From assembly GCA_934661195.1 (NCBI GenBank), contig CAKUJD010000003.1, positions 248,001 to 312,000 on the forward strand: 64,000 nt of DNA, in the 5' to 3' direction. Both the position numbers and the translations under genes were made by a program. Under the pieces are notes generated by a model. That model worked only from the letters and a program-made list of their open reading frames with translations, did not search any database and had not been told where the DNA came from. The stretch is from an uncultured Muribaculaceae bacterium (GTDB taxonomy: Bacteria > Bacteroidota > Bacteroidia > Bacteroidales > Muribaculaceae). Below are positions 8,649 through 17,333 of this stretch, in pieces (within the stretch, counting starts at the first letter, position 1; each line of letters starts with the position of its first letter).

Positions 8649-10433
8649 CTACATGCGGCTTGGCACCTCGATGCCCAGCAAGCCGAGGCCGCGCTTGATG
8701 ATTTGCGCCACCGTGGCCGAAAGCTGAAGGCGAAGCGCACGCACAGGCGCGTCGGTCTCGCGGAGTATGCTGTAGTCGTGGTAGAACTGGTTGTAGGCCT
8801 TGGCCAACTCATACACATAGTTGGCAATGAGGGCCGGACTGTAGTTGCGACCGGCGTCGGCCACAGCCGAGGCAAAGTCGGCCAGGCGCTGAATCAGGTC
8901 GACTTCCTTGTCGTTGGGCTGCACGGCTGTGATGTCGGCCGTCAGGTCGGCGGTGTCGGCCTTGCGCAGCAGCGACTGGATGCGGGCGTAGGTGTATTGG
9001 ATAAACGGGCCGGTGTTGCCGTTGAAGTCAATCGACTCGCTGGGGTTGAACAGCATGTTGCGGCGCGGGTCGACCTTGAGGATAAAATACTTGAGTGCGC
9101 CGAGGCCTATCATGCGCAGCACCTCGTCCTTCTCGCCGTCGGGCACGCCCTGCAGGCGTCCAGGCTCATCGCTCATCTTGCGGGCGGTGGCTATCATCTC
9201 GTCCATCAGGTCGTCGGCGTCGACCACAGTGCCCTCGCGCGACTTCATTTTGCCGTTGGGCAGCTCCACCATGCCATAAGAGAAGTGGATGAGGTCTTTG
9301 CCCCACTTGAAGCCGAGCTTGTCGAGCAGCAGCGACAGCACCTGGAAGTGGTAGTTCTGCTCGTTGCCCACCACATATATCATTTTGTCGATGGGATAGT
9401 CCTCATAGCGCAGCTTGGCTGTGCCGATGTCCTGCGTCATATACACCGAAGTGCCGTCGCTGCGCAGCAGCAGCTTCTGGTCGAGGCCGTCGGCGGTGAG
9501 GTCGGCCCACACCGAGCCGTCGTCTTTGCGGAAGAACAGGCCCTTTTCAAGGCCCTCAAGCACCTTCTTTTTGCCTTCGAGATAGGTGTTGCTCTCGTAA
9601 TAGATTTTGTCGAAGTTCACGCCCAGGCGCTTGTAGGTTTCGTCGAAGCCGGCATACACCCACGAGTTCATGGTGCGCCACAGGCTGCGCACCTCCTCGT
9701 CGCCGTCTTCCCACTTTTTGAGCATGGCGTGTGCCTCCTTGATGAGGGGCGACTCCTTCTCGGCCTCCTCCTTGCTCATGCCCTTGGCCATGAGGTCGGC
9801 CACTTCGGCCTTGTAGTGCTTGTCAAACTCCACATAGAAGTCGCCAATCAGGTGGTCACCCTTCTTGTGAGCCGTTTCGGGGGTGACGCCGTTGCCCCAC
9901 TTGAGCCAGGCGAGCATCGACTTGCAGATGTGGATGCCGCGGTCGTTGACAATGTTGGTCTTCACCACCTTGTTGCCGTTGGCCTGCATGATGCACGCCA
10001 GGCTGTAGCCCAGCAGATTGTTGCGCACGTGGCCCAGGTGCAGGGGCTTGTTGGTGTTGGGCGACGAGTATTCAATCATCACCAGCTGGCTGTCGGGCGT
10101 CACGGGCTTGAAGCCATAGTCGGGGTCGGCGGCAATGCTGTGCAGCACCTGCGCCCAGAACGACGGCTTGATGGTGATGTTCAAGAAGCCCTTGATCACA
10201 TTGAACTTCTCCACCGCAGGGCAGTTGTCGGCCAGATAGGCGCCGATTTCCTGCGCTGTGGCGTCGGGAGCCTTGTGCGAGGCCTTGAGAAATGGGAACA
10301 CCACTACGGTGAGGTTGCCCTCAAACTCCTTTTTGGTGGTCTGGAGGGTTATTTTTTCTACTGGAAAGTCAACGCCATACAAAGCCTTCACGGCTTGGGC
10401 GGTAGCTTGAGCTAAGATATTATCGATCGACAT
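8649..10433 (-). CDS. argS: Arginyl-tRNA synthetase
   Basis: Class I aminoacyl-tRNA synthetase charging tRNA-Arg; 594 residues, normal for the family. The N-terminal additional domain precedes the HIGH-type motif HLGH at residues 132-135 (SSPNTNKPLHLGHVRNN). The KMSKS-region equivalent KMKSREGT lies near residue 400, followed by the DALR-type anticodon-binding domain with YVYELAKAYNQFYHDY. It ends LGLLGIEVPSRM, the typical ArgS C-terminus. A well-spaced promoter lies 73 bases upstream. Confidence 0.97.
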   Translation of the reverse strand: MSIDNILAQATAQAVKALYGVDFPVEKITLQTTKKEFEGNLTVVVFPFLKASHKAPDATAQEIGAYLADNCPAVEKFNVIKGFLNITIKPSFWAQVLHSIAADPDYGFKPVTPDSQLVMIEYSSPNTNKPLHLGHVRNNLLGYSLACIMQANGNKVVKTNIVNDRGIHICKSMLAWLKWGNGVTPETAHKKGDHLIGDFYVEFDKHYKAEVADLMAKGMSKEEAEKESPLIKEAHAMLKKWEDGDEEVRSLWRTMNSWVYAGFDETYKRLGVNFDKIYYESNTYLEGKKKVLEGLEKGLFFRKDDGSVWADLTADGLDQKLLLRSDGTSVYMTQDIGTAKLRYEDYPIDKMIYVVGNEQNYHFQVLSLLLDKLGFKWGKDLIHFSYGMVELPNGKMKSREGTVVDADDLMDEMIATARKMSDEPGRLQGVPDGEKDEVLRMIGLGALKYFILKVDPRRNMLFNPSESIDFNGNTGPFIQYTYARIQSLLRKADTADLTADITAVQPNDKEVDLIQRLADFASAVADAGRNYSPALIANYVYELAKAYNQFYHDYSILRETDAPVRALRLQLSATVAQIIKRGLGLLGIEVPSRM

Positions 10434-10505
10434 AAATTTGAGTATGTGTTAAAAGTAACCGTGTGTCGCTGCAAGAGCGGCACACTGATAAATGCAATTG
10501 CCTTG

Positions 10506-10537
10506 CAAAGATAGTGCAAGCCGAGCGCAATAGCAAA
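10506..10537 (-). promoter_or_regulatory. Promoter of argS
   Basis: On the minus strand TTTG (10534-10537) and TATCTTTG (10506-10513) are separated by 20 bp, an exact match to the Bacteroidetes -33/-7 consensus. The transcript start is predicted near 10499, about 65 bases before the argS ATG. Confidence 0.75.
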
Positions 10538-10554
10538 TTGCGCGCGTGTGATTT

Positions 10555-11829
10555 TCAGCCGATTTTGCCACCGGCGGCGGTGTCGGCGGCATTGCGGCGG
10601 TACTCCTCGCGCATCAGCGAGCCGGGCTCGGCGGCCTCATACTGCGCCATGCGGCGGTAGCGCGGCCTCAACAGCCACCGCTCGATGCAGTAGGCCAGCA
10701 CAAAATAGACCCCCACCAGCACCCACAGCATGGCATAGTGGCGGCTGGTCTGCTCGAGTGTGGCGCCATCGCTCTGCATCAGTATGTAGGCCTCGCTGGC
10801 CCACGTGCTGGGCACAAAGTTGCCCAGCGCCGTCCACAGCGGCCCGGTGGCGTAGCGCGGCCACGAGATGCCGGTGAAGAACACAAACGGAATGGAGGTG
10901 AACACCACGGCCAGGAACACCGACTCGCGGTCATTGACAAACGCCTGCACGCACTGCCCCATGAGCGAGCACGCAAGCAAGAAAGGCAGCGCCATGGCCA
11001 AGATGTCGAGCGAGTGGCCGTTTTGCGGAAAGTCGAAGAACATGGGCACGAAGTGCAACACATACACCGTGGGTACAATGTAAATTATCCAGTGACACAG
11101 AGCCTTGCCAACAATGGTGGCACCAACGCCCGCCCCTGCGTCCATGGGGTCGGAGCCGCCGTTGCGCAGACGGCGCTCGCGGCTGCCGGCGCGCAGCATG
11201 CCTATGCCAAGCAGCATGCTCTGCTGCAGCACCAATATGAAGATGCACAGCAGCAGCGACGAGGCCAGGCCCATGCTTTTGTTGCCCAGCGGCACCTGGC
11301 GGCTGCCAATCACACTGCCCGTCTGGTAGGTGAGCACGGCCAGCTTCTTGCCTATGCCCTGCGTGGTGATGTGCTTCTGCACGGCGGTGAGGCCCATGAG
11401 CATCTGCTTGTAGCGCATGAGCACGCCCATGTCGCAATACATCATCACGTGGGCCGTCTCGCCGCGGCCAAGGCACAGGCTGTAGTCACGCGGAATATAC
11501 ACAATGCCGTAGCACAGCTTTTCGTTCATCATGCGGCGGGCGTCCTGCATGTTGCTGGCATAGTCCACCACGCTCACCTCGGGCGTGGCGTCGAGCTGGC
11601 GCGCCAGCTCGCGGCTTTCCTGCTGGCGGCAGTCGTCGACCACCACCACGGCCACATCGCGCGCCACCTCGGGGTTGTAGATGAGCGAGTACACTATGGG
11701 ATAGGTGGCGCACAGCACCAGGAAAAACGTGATCACGCCCTGGTCGCGGAACACGAGCAGCAGCTCGCTGCGCAACACGCGGCACACGTCGGTGAGCCAC
11801 CTTGTTATCTTAAGATTCTTCATTTGCAC
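10555..11829 (-). CDS. ABC-2 type permease of an efflux operon (second copy)
   Basis: A 424-residue membrane protein with one N-terminal transmembrane helix, a roughly 150-residue periplasmic region (VARDVAVVVVDDCRQQESRE..., YGIVYIPRDYS) and about five C-terminal membrane segments. This is the ABC2_membrane_3/YhhJ layout. The segment FVFFTGISWPRYATGP matches the family. It follows a paralogous permease, an HlyD adaptor and a TolC channel on the same strand, so it is the last gene of a tripartite exporter operon. No ATP-binding cassette gene is present in the operon. Substrate unknown. An unusual C-terminal tail rich in Arg and Ala follows the last helix. Confidence 0.88.
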   Translation of the reverse strand: MQMKNLKITRWLTDVCRVLRSELLLVFRDQGVITFFLVLCATYPIVYSLIYNPEVARDVAVVVVDDCRQQESRELARQLDATPEVSVVDYASNMQDARRMMNEKLCYGIVYIPRDYSLCLGRGETAHVMMYCDMGVLMRYKQMLMGLTAVQKHITTQGIGKKLAVLTYQTGSVIGSRQVPLGNKSMGLASSLLLCIFILVLQQSMLLGIGMLRAGSRERRLRNGGSDPMDAGAGVGATIVGKALCHWIIYIVPTVYVLHFVPMFFDFPQNGHSLDILAMALPFLLACSLMGQCVQAFVNDRESVFLAVVFTSIPFVFFTGISWPRYATGPLWTALGNFVPSTWASEAYILMQSDGATLEQTSRHYAMLWVLVGVYFVLAYCIERWLLRPRYRRMAQYEAAEPGSLMREEYRRNAADTAAGGKIG

Positions 11830-11866
11830 ATCTTCATTTTTTATTTAATCGGCACACCGACAGGCG

Positions 11867-13033
11867 TCAGGGCACATACACGGGGTTAAGGCACTCGCGG
11901 CGCAGGCGCCAAGTGAGCGCCACGGGCAGCAGCGCGTAGGCCAGCAGGGCGGCATAGTAGAGGCGCGAGTAATACAGCGGAATGCCGTTAAGGGCCTGGT
12001 CGATGCTGAGCAGGAAGTAGTAGCGTATGGGCATGACGTAGCCCAGCGGCTGCACCCATGCATACATAGCCTCGGTGGGCACCGAGAAGCCGCAGAACGA
12101 AAACGACAACATGCCCAGCAGGCTGCACACCGTGGTGCCAAGGCGGAAGTTGGGCACAGCGCACATCACAGCCAGCGCAAAGCCCTGGTTGGCCACCACC
12201 AGCAGCGGCATGGCCAGCAGCATGTGCCACGGGTTGCAGTTGAGCGGCAGCCAGTAGATGCGGTACATCATGAGCTGCATCATCCAGCCCACGGCGGTGA
12301 AGATGAGCGTCTGCGGCAGCAGCTTGCCGGCTATGGCCAGGCCCATCGAGCCGCCTGCGCTGCGCAGCCATGCGCGGCAGGTGCCGTATTTCAGCTCGGT
12401 GCCTATGCTGAAGCAGGTGATGAGCATCACCAGCAGCGCCAGCAGGCACGGCGGAAACGAGAGGCCCAGATAGTAGCCGTAGTTGGCCCACGGGTTGCCG
12501 ATGCCGTGCACCTGTGTGGATATGCCGCCCATGCCAGAGCCAAGCTTCTGCGCCGGCAGGCCTATGCCGCTCATCACGCTCTTGGCCACCGAACCGTTGG
12601 CCAAGAGCGTGATGGTCTCAAAGCCGCGGTACTGGAACGACGCCGGCGGATAGTAGGCGTAGTTGATGTAGTAGCTGATGGTGGGCTGGCGGCCGCTGAG
12701 GGCACGCTCGGCCAGCCCGTGCGGGATGTAGATGAAGCCGAGAATGCTGCCGCGGCGCACCGCGTCTTCGGCCGCGGCAAATGTGGCATAATGGGCCTTG
12801 ACATCAACCGCATTCATGGCGCAGAGCGAGCGCACCAGGCGGCGCGACACCGGGCTGTTGTCGAGGTCGACCACAGCCACGGGCACACGCGTGGGCGAGC
12901 CGCTCTTCATCATGTCGAGCAGCATGTAGGTGCACAGCAGCGGCATCACCACCATCATCATGAAATACATGGGGCGGCGCACCAGCGACACCAGGCCGCG
13001 CCTTAGCGATTCTATTATATTTTGCTTAAGCAT
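11867..13033 (-). CDS. ABC-2 type permease of an efflux operon (first copy)
   Basis: A 388-residue permease with the same design as its downstream paralogue. There is an N-terminal helix (YFMMMVVMPLLCTYMLLDMM), a periplasmic domain beginning RVPVAVVDLDNSPVSRRLVR and containing GFIYIPHGLAERALSG, then five or six membrane segments with FSFCGFSVPTEAMYAWVQ. The N-D-x-S-x-x-S/V-R-x-x-x-R pattern of the periplasmic domain is typical of YhhJ/YbhS-like exporters. It starts 7 bases after the HlyD gene stop, so the two are probably translated from one message. It probably pairs with the following permease as a heterodimer. Confidence 0.88.
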   Translation of the reverse strand: MLKQNIIESLRRGLVSLVRRPMYFMMMVVMPLLCTYMLLDMMKSGSPTRVPVAVVDLDNSPVSRRLVRSLCAMNAVDVKAHYATFAAAEDAVRRGSILGFIYIPHGLAERALSGRQPTISYYINYAYYPPASFQYRGFETITLLANGSVAKSVMSGIGLPAQKLGSGMGGISTQVHGIGNPWANYGYYLGLSFPPCLLALLVMLITCFSIGTELKYGTCRAWLRSAGGSMGLAIAGKLLPQTLIFTAVGWMMQLMMYRIYWLPLNCNPWHMLLAMPLLVVANQGFALAVMCAVPNFRLGTTVCSLLGMLSFSFCGFSVPTEAMYAWVQPLGYVMPIRYYFLLSIDQALNGIPLYYSRLYYAALLAYALLPVALTWRLRRECLNPVYVP

Positions 13034-13040
13034 GCCGGTG

Positions 13041-14051
13041 TCAGTCGTCGAGCAGCACGCTCATGCCTGGGCGGAAGCCCTCGATGGGGCGGGCCGGGCG
13101 CGCCTTGATTTCAAACGTCTTGCTGTCGTACTGCCCATAGGCCTTGGTAGCCGACCACACGGCATAGCTGCCCATGTCGTGCACATAGTATATCTTCAGC
13201 TTGGTTTTCGCATTTTTCAGTGCTGGGATGGTGACACTCACCTCCTTGCCCATGCCGAGCTCGCTGAGCTTCTCCTCACGCACATTGAAGGCCACCCACA
13301 TGTCGCTCAGTTTCGAAATCGACATAATGGGGGTGCCCAGCGACACCAGCTCGCCCTCGTGGGGGAAGATTTCGCTCACCTCGCCGTCGCATGGTGCTAT
13401 GAGGTACTGGTCCTCGAGCAGTGACTCCACCTCCATCACGGTGCCGCGCGCGGCGTCGACCATGCTGCGGCTTGCGCTCTTGTCCTCGCTCTGGGCTCCA
13501 TTCTGGGCCAGGTCGAGCTGCGACTTGGCCGTGCGCACAGCTGCCGACGCGGCTTCGTAGGCAGCCTTGGCCTCATCGCGCTTCTGCTCGCTGACCACGC
13601 CCTGCCGAAACAGGTTTTCCATGCGCTCATACGTCTTGCGGGCAATGCCTTCGGCGGCCTGCGCCTGCTGCACGGCGTTGGCGGCGGTGCGCTTCAGTTC
13701 GTCGCGCGTGCCGCGGTCCACCTTCTGGCTTTGCGAGGCTGCGGCGCTCTGCATCGAGCGCGCCTTGTAGAGCGAGGCGTCGACGGTCTTGCTATAGATG
13801 CTCACCAGCGTGTCGCCCTTGTGCACATAGTCGCCCTCGTGCACGTAGAACTTCACCACACGACCGGGGAGCTTGCCGCTCACACGCACCACGTCGCAGT
13901 CGGCCTGACCCTGGATGGTGTCCTTGGGCGGCTTTATAAGCAGTATGCCTAAAATGGCGATGCACGCCATCACCAGTGTGAACACTCCCACTGCCGCAAG
14001 CAGTGCCTTGTCCTTTTTGCGGACTTCAGTAGATTGTTGCTCAGTTGCCAT
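13041..14051 (-). CDS. HlyD/EmrA-family periplasmic adaptor of a tripartite exporter
   Basis: A 336-residue membrane-fusion protein. It has one N-terminal transmembrane helix (residues about 17-40) and a split lipoyl/barrel-sandwich domain (GKLPGRVVKFYVHEGDYVHKGDTLV and YLIAPCDGEVSEIFPHEGELV). Between the halves is a long alpha-helical hairpin (about residues 85-205), and a beta-barrel domain ends the protein (MWVAFNVREEKLSELGMG, GFRPGMSVLL). Such adaptors join an inner-membrane pump to a TolC channel. The gene sits between the TolC and permease genes, as expected. Confidence 0.92.
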   Translation of the reverse strand: MATEQQSTEVRKKDKALLAAVGVFTLVMACIAILGILLIKPPKDTIQGQADCDVVRVSGKLPGRVVKFYVHEGDYVHKGDTLVSIYSKTVDASLYKARSMQSAAASQSQKVDRGTRDELKRTAANAVQQAQAAEGIARKTYERMENLFRQGVVSEQKRDEAKAAYEAASAAVRTAKSQLDLAQNGAQSEDKSASRSMVDAARGTVMEVESLLEDQYLIAPCDGEVSEIFPHEGELVSLGTPIMSISKLSDMWVAFNVREEKLSELGMGKEVSVTIPALKNAKTKLKIYYVHDMGSYAVWSATKAYGQYDSKTFEIKARPARPIEGFRPGMSVLLDD

Positions 14052-14099
14052 ATCTCGTCTTTTTTCCTTTGATTTCTATTAGTTTTTTATGTGATTGCG

Positions 14100-15533
14100 T
14101 TAATACTTCATGGTGCCAAGCACCTTCGACAGATACACGTTGCACAGCTGCACGTCGATTTCGGCGTCGATGCGCTCGCTGTTGGCCTGCACCCAGGCCG
14201 TTTGAGCCGTGAGCACATCGTCGGTGGTGCCCATGCCCTCCTTGTAGGCCAGCTGAGCCACGCGCAGGTTTTCCTCGGCCTTCTTCATGTTGGACCGCGT
14301 CATTTCGAGCGTCTTCTGCGCCTCCTGGCTGCGGTAGGTGGCCTGCTGCACCTGCAGCTCGATTTTTTCTTTGGCGTCGTCGAGCGCCACCTGCTTCATG
14401 CGAGCCTCGCACTCGGCGGCCTTCACCTTGCTGCTGAGTCCGCCCCAGTGCCACAACGGAATCTTCACCATGGCACCCACACTGAAGGCGAACCCGAACT
14501 TGTTTTCAAAGCCATTGTAGCTGTTAGGGTTCATCACGTGGTAGGCTCCCACTGCTGCAATGGTGGGCAGCATCTGGCTGCGGGCCACACGGGCCTTCTG
14601 GTCGTAGATTTTGCCGGCCAGCTCAAGCGAACGCACCTCGGGGCGGCGGGCATACACATCGGCCATTCCTCCACCGGCAGGCGCGGGCTGGCACTCCCAC
14701 GTGTCGCGGTCCTCATCGGCCAGCGTGAAGGCGCTGGTCACCGGCTGGCCACACAACTGGGCCAGGCGCATGCGCGACAGGGCCAAGCCGTTTTCCACCT
14801 TTGTCAGGGCCACATTGGCCTCGTTGAGGCGCACATCCACCGTGAGTTTGCTTGCCTTGGTGGCCACGCCCTCGGCGATGAGCTTGCGCACATCGGAGTC
14901 GAACGACTCCACCAGCTCCACATAGCTCTTGGCCAGCTTCTGCTTGGCTTTGAGCGACACCACCTGCCAGTAGGCCTCATCGACACTGAGCACCACATCT
15001 TGCGCCTTCGAGTCGCAGGCAATGCGTGCAAGTTCTTCGGCATAGCGGGTGATCTCGTTCATGGCCTTGATTTTGCCGCCCATATAGATGGGCTGCGTCA
15101 CCGTGATGGCGCCGGCAAACACATTGTGCACATTGTAGGTGAGCGCGCTCTTGGGCAGCAGCGCCACAGTGCTGGGCACCACGTGGCCGTTGACCACCAC
15201 GGGCTGGCCCGCGGCGTCCTTCAGCAGGTTGAAGTCGTAGGTACCCGTCTGTGGATTGAACGTCTTGGTGGGCAGAAGCTGGTCGGCGTCGACCAGTGAC
15301 AGCTGCTTCTGGTTGTAGACGTAGCTTGCCTCAAAGTCGAAGCTGGGCAGATAGGCGGCCTTTGCCTCCTTGCGCTGGTAGCCAGCGGCCTCAACCCTGA
15401 TGCGTGCCTGGCGCATCTCCTTGTTGTTGCGCAGGGCCATGATGCGGCACGAGTCAAGCGACACCTGCGCTCCGGCCTGGCCGAAGCACATGGCGGCAAG
15501 GGCCGCTGTTATGATAAGCATTTGTTTTCGCAT
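14100..15533 (-). CDS. TolC-family outer-membrane efflux channel
   Basis: A 477-residue outer-membrane factor with a signal peptide (MRKQMLIITAALAAMCFGQAGA) and two repeated helical/strand halves: LDSCRIMALRNNKEMRQARIRVEA at the start, and later VKIPLWHWGGLSSKVKAAE, the signature of the second half. It forms the exit duct for the HlyD/ABC-2 pump encoded downstream. Upstream in-frame ATGs at 15590 and 15557 exist, but the predicted promoter lies at 15577-15607 and the signal peptide begins at 15533, so 15533 is chosen. First gene of the four-gene efflux operon. Confidence 0.92.
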   Translation of the reverse strand: MRKQMLIITAALAAMCFGQAGAQVSLDSCRIMALRNNKEMRQARIRVEAAGYQRKEAKAAYLPSFDFEASYVYNQKQLSLVDADQLLPTKTFNPQTGTYDFNLLKDAAGQPVVVNGHVVPSTVALLPKSALTYNVHNVFAGAITVTQPIYMGGKIKAMNEITRYAEELARIACDSKAQDVVLSVDEAYWQVVSLKAKQKLAKSYVELVESFDSDVRKLIAEGVATKASKLTVDVRLNEANVALTKVENGLALSRMRLAQLCGQPVTSAFTLADEDRDTWECQPAPAGGGMADVYARRPEVRSLELAGKIYDQKARVARSQMLPTIAAVGAYHVMNPNSYNGFENKFGFAFSVGAMVKIPLWHWGGLSSKVKAAECEARMKQVALDDAKEKIELQVQQATYRSQEAQKTLEMTRSNMKKAEENLRVAQLAYKEGMGTTDDVLTAQTAWVQANSERIDAEIDVQLCNVYLSKVLGTMKY

Positions 15534-15576
15534 AGTGTTATGTTGATTGATTTCCATGTGCGAACTCACACGAGTG

Positions 15577-15607
15577 CAAATATAAGGCATTTACGCCTAA
15601 CAGCAAC
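15577..15607 (-). promoter_or_regulatory. Promoter of the efflux operon
   Basis: On the minus strand GTTG (15604-15607) and TATATTTG (15577-15584) are 19 bp apart. The predicted start lies near 15570 and leaves a leader of about 37 bases before the TolC start at 15533, excluding the ATG at 15590. Confidence 0.65.
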
Positions 15608-15665
15608 GAATGTATTCCGAAATCGAACACAAGATTATGCCATTTAGAACACTGGCATGATAAAA

Positions 15666-15704
15666 GCAAAGCCAGCAGAGGCGTGCACGCCTGCTGGCTT
15701 TGTG
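15666..15704 (-). terminator. Terminator after the coiled-coil membrane protein gene
   Basis: A near-perfect inverted repeat (AAAGCCAGCA...TGCTGGCTTT with GGCG/CGCC inner pairs) centred near 15687, followed on the minus strand by TTTTA. It separates the gene at 15723 from the efflux operon promoter. Confidence 0.65.
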
Positions 15705-15722
15705 ATGAGTGTGGAAAAAGGC

Positions 15723-16625
15723 TTACTTGCTAAACACGAACGAGCGCGAGCCCAGGCGGTAGCGGCCGTCAAACACCTCCACCGTGTATTGGCCTGGATT
15801 GAGGGTGGTGTTGACATTGTAATACAATGTGACAGGCACCTCCTGGCCACCGTATTCAATTGCTTTGTGGGCTGTGTAGGCCACATGGCCGCCCTCGAAG
15901 CTGAATGTGCCACTCTGGCCCAGAAGCGAGCCTTCGGGCCCGGTGATGCGCACATACATCTGCTTGATGCCGGCGGGGGTTGAGTTGTTTTGCGTCACGG
16001 TGAAGCTCACCATAAGCTGGCGGGCCTTGGTCACCTTTTTCTCGGTCTTGCCGTTGCCCTTGAGCGGTGTGAGGCTGAGGCCGGTGATGTTGAGTTTCTC
16101 GGCCAGGGTCATGCGCTTGTTAAGATTGTCGTTTTGCGCGGTGGCCTCGGCCACTTGGCTGGTGAGAGCCTCATTCTGGCTGCGCATTTGCGAGTTTTCG
16201 AGCTTGAGGCCAGCGTTTTCCTTGCCCAGCGAGTCGATGATGCTCACGTAGTGGCGCATGATGCCCTTGAGAGTAACGATTTCGTTTTGCAGCTCCTTGA
16301 TGCGCTTTGCGCTTGTGGCCTTGTTGGAGTTAAGTTCCTTAAGCAGCTCCTCGACGCGCGCCTTGGCCTGGTTGTACTTAACCAGCACGGTGTCGTTTTT
16401 AATGTACTGAGTCTGCCCTTCGAGGTTTTTGAACTGGTTGTCGAGCAGCTGGTATTGGCTGGCCAGCTGCAGCTGGTCGTTTTTCAGTTGCAGTTGCTCG
16501 ATTTGGCTCTGCTGCTCTTGCGCGGCCTTCTTTTCGCTGGCCACATAGTAGATGAGAGTGCCTATTGCGGCCACAACCACTATTGCGGCCAGGGTGATGA
16601 TTGCTTTTTTCGATGAGTCGGTCAT
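15723..16625 (-). CDS. Membrane-anchored coiled-coil protein with a C-terminal beta domain
   Basis: A 300-residue protein of unknown function. Residues about 8-28 form one transmembrane helix (IITLAAIVVVAAIGTLIYYV) with a short cytosolic N-terminus. Residues 30-180 are a long Gln/Leu/Glu-rich coiled coil. The last 110 residues (from KKVTKARQLMVSFTVTQN) look like a beta-sandwich, with YVRITGPEGSLLG and PGQYTVEVFDGRYRLGSRSF. The arrangement is a periplasmic stalk carrying a globular head. It lies 54 bases downstream of a small secreted protein gene on the same strand. No assigned function; comparable proteins are common but uncharacterised in Bacteroidales. Confidence 0.75.
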   Translation of the reverse strand: MTDSSKKAIITLAAIVVVAAIGTLIYYVASEKKAAQEQQSQIEQLQLKNDQLQLASQYQLLDNQFKNLEGQTQYIKNDTVLVKYNQAKARVEELLKELNSNKATSAKRIKELQNEIVTLKGIMRHYVSIIDSLGKENAGLKLENSQMRSQNEALTSQVAEATAQNDNLNKRMTLAEKLNITGLSLTPLKGNGKTEKKVTKARQLMVSFTVTQNNSTPAGIKQMYVRITGPEGSLLGQSGTFSFEGGHVAYTAHKAIEYGGQEVPVTLYYNVNTTLNPGQYTVEVFDGRYRLGSRSFVFSK

Positions 16626-16679
16626 AATGCTTTTTACTAAAAGTCTTGATTTTTAAGTACTCTTTTTTTATTAATTTGG

Positions 16680-17291
16680 CTACACGTCGAAATATTTTTC
16701 GGCCTTGGGCTTGGCGGCGGGTTTTGGCTGCTGGTTTTGCTGCTTCTGCTCGCGGTCGGCGTCGCTCTTTTTCTGCACTTTTTGCTTGTGCTTCTCGCGG
16801 TGAGGCTGCTGCTGCTTGTTTTCGGCAAAGCTCTTCACCATGTCTTCCACCGTTTCGCGGTTGCCCATAAGGTAGTTGACGGTGATTTCGGCAATTATAT
16901 GGCTCTTTTTCGACACCAGGTCGGCAATCAGCCCGCGCGAGCCGTCGGGCATGGTGCCGCTAATGCACTTCGAGTCAAATCCGCTCACCTTCAGCTTTTC
17001 CACTTTGGTGTCGTACATGTTGAAGTCGGCGGCCTTGCGGCGCAGATTGTCCTCGATTATTTTGGTGTCGCCATCGCGCTTCTCATACAGCTGCACGGTC
17101 ATCACCATCTCGTCCCACCTGATTTCGAAGCGGGTGTTGGAGTTGTAGGTCACCCAACCGCCGTCGGGGGTCTCAAACGTAAGGTTGTGGCGGCTCCAAG
17201 TGTAAACCGCCGCCTGCGCCTGTTCCCATCCGCCAATAGCGGCTGCGGCGGCGATGGCTGCCACAATGAGTTGATGCTTCAGTCTGTTCAT
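16680..17291 (-). CDS. Secreted protein of unknown function with a Gln/Lys-rich tail
   Basis: A 203-residue protein with a signal peptide ending AQAAVYTW. The middle domain (residues 30-140) contains LTFETPDGGWVTYNSNTRFE, MVMTVQLYEKR and a possible substrate or membrane-contact region. The last 60 residues are a low-complexity tail rich in Gln, Lys and Pro (QQQPHREKHKQKVQKK), which could be a flexible linker or contact peptidoglycan. It is in a same-strand run with the coiled-coil protein and the GH25 lysozyme, which suggests an envelope role. No family recognised. Confidence 0.65.
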   Translation of the reverse strand: MNRLKHQLIVAAIAAAAAIGGWEQAQAAVYTWSRHNLTFETPDGGWVTYNSNTRFEIRWDEMVMTVQLYEKRDGDTKIIEDNLRRKAADFNMYDTKVEKLKVSGFDSKCISGTMPDGSRGLIADLVSKKSHIIAEITVNYLMGNRETVEDMVKSFAENKQQQPHREKHKQKVQKKSDADREQKQQNQQPKPAAKPKAEKYFDV

Positions 17292-17333
17292 ATATCCTTT
17301 TTATCGTTATAGTTCATTTTTTAATAATGGAGG

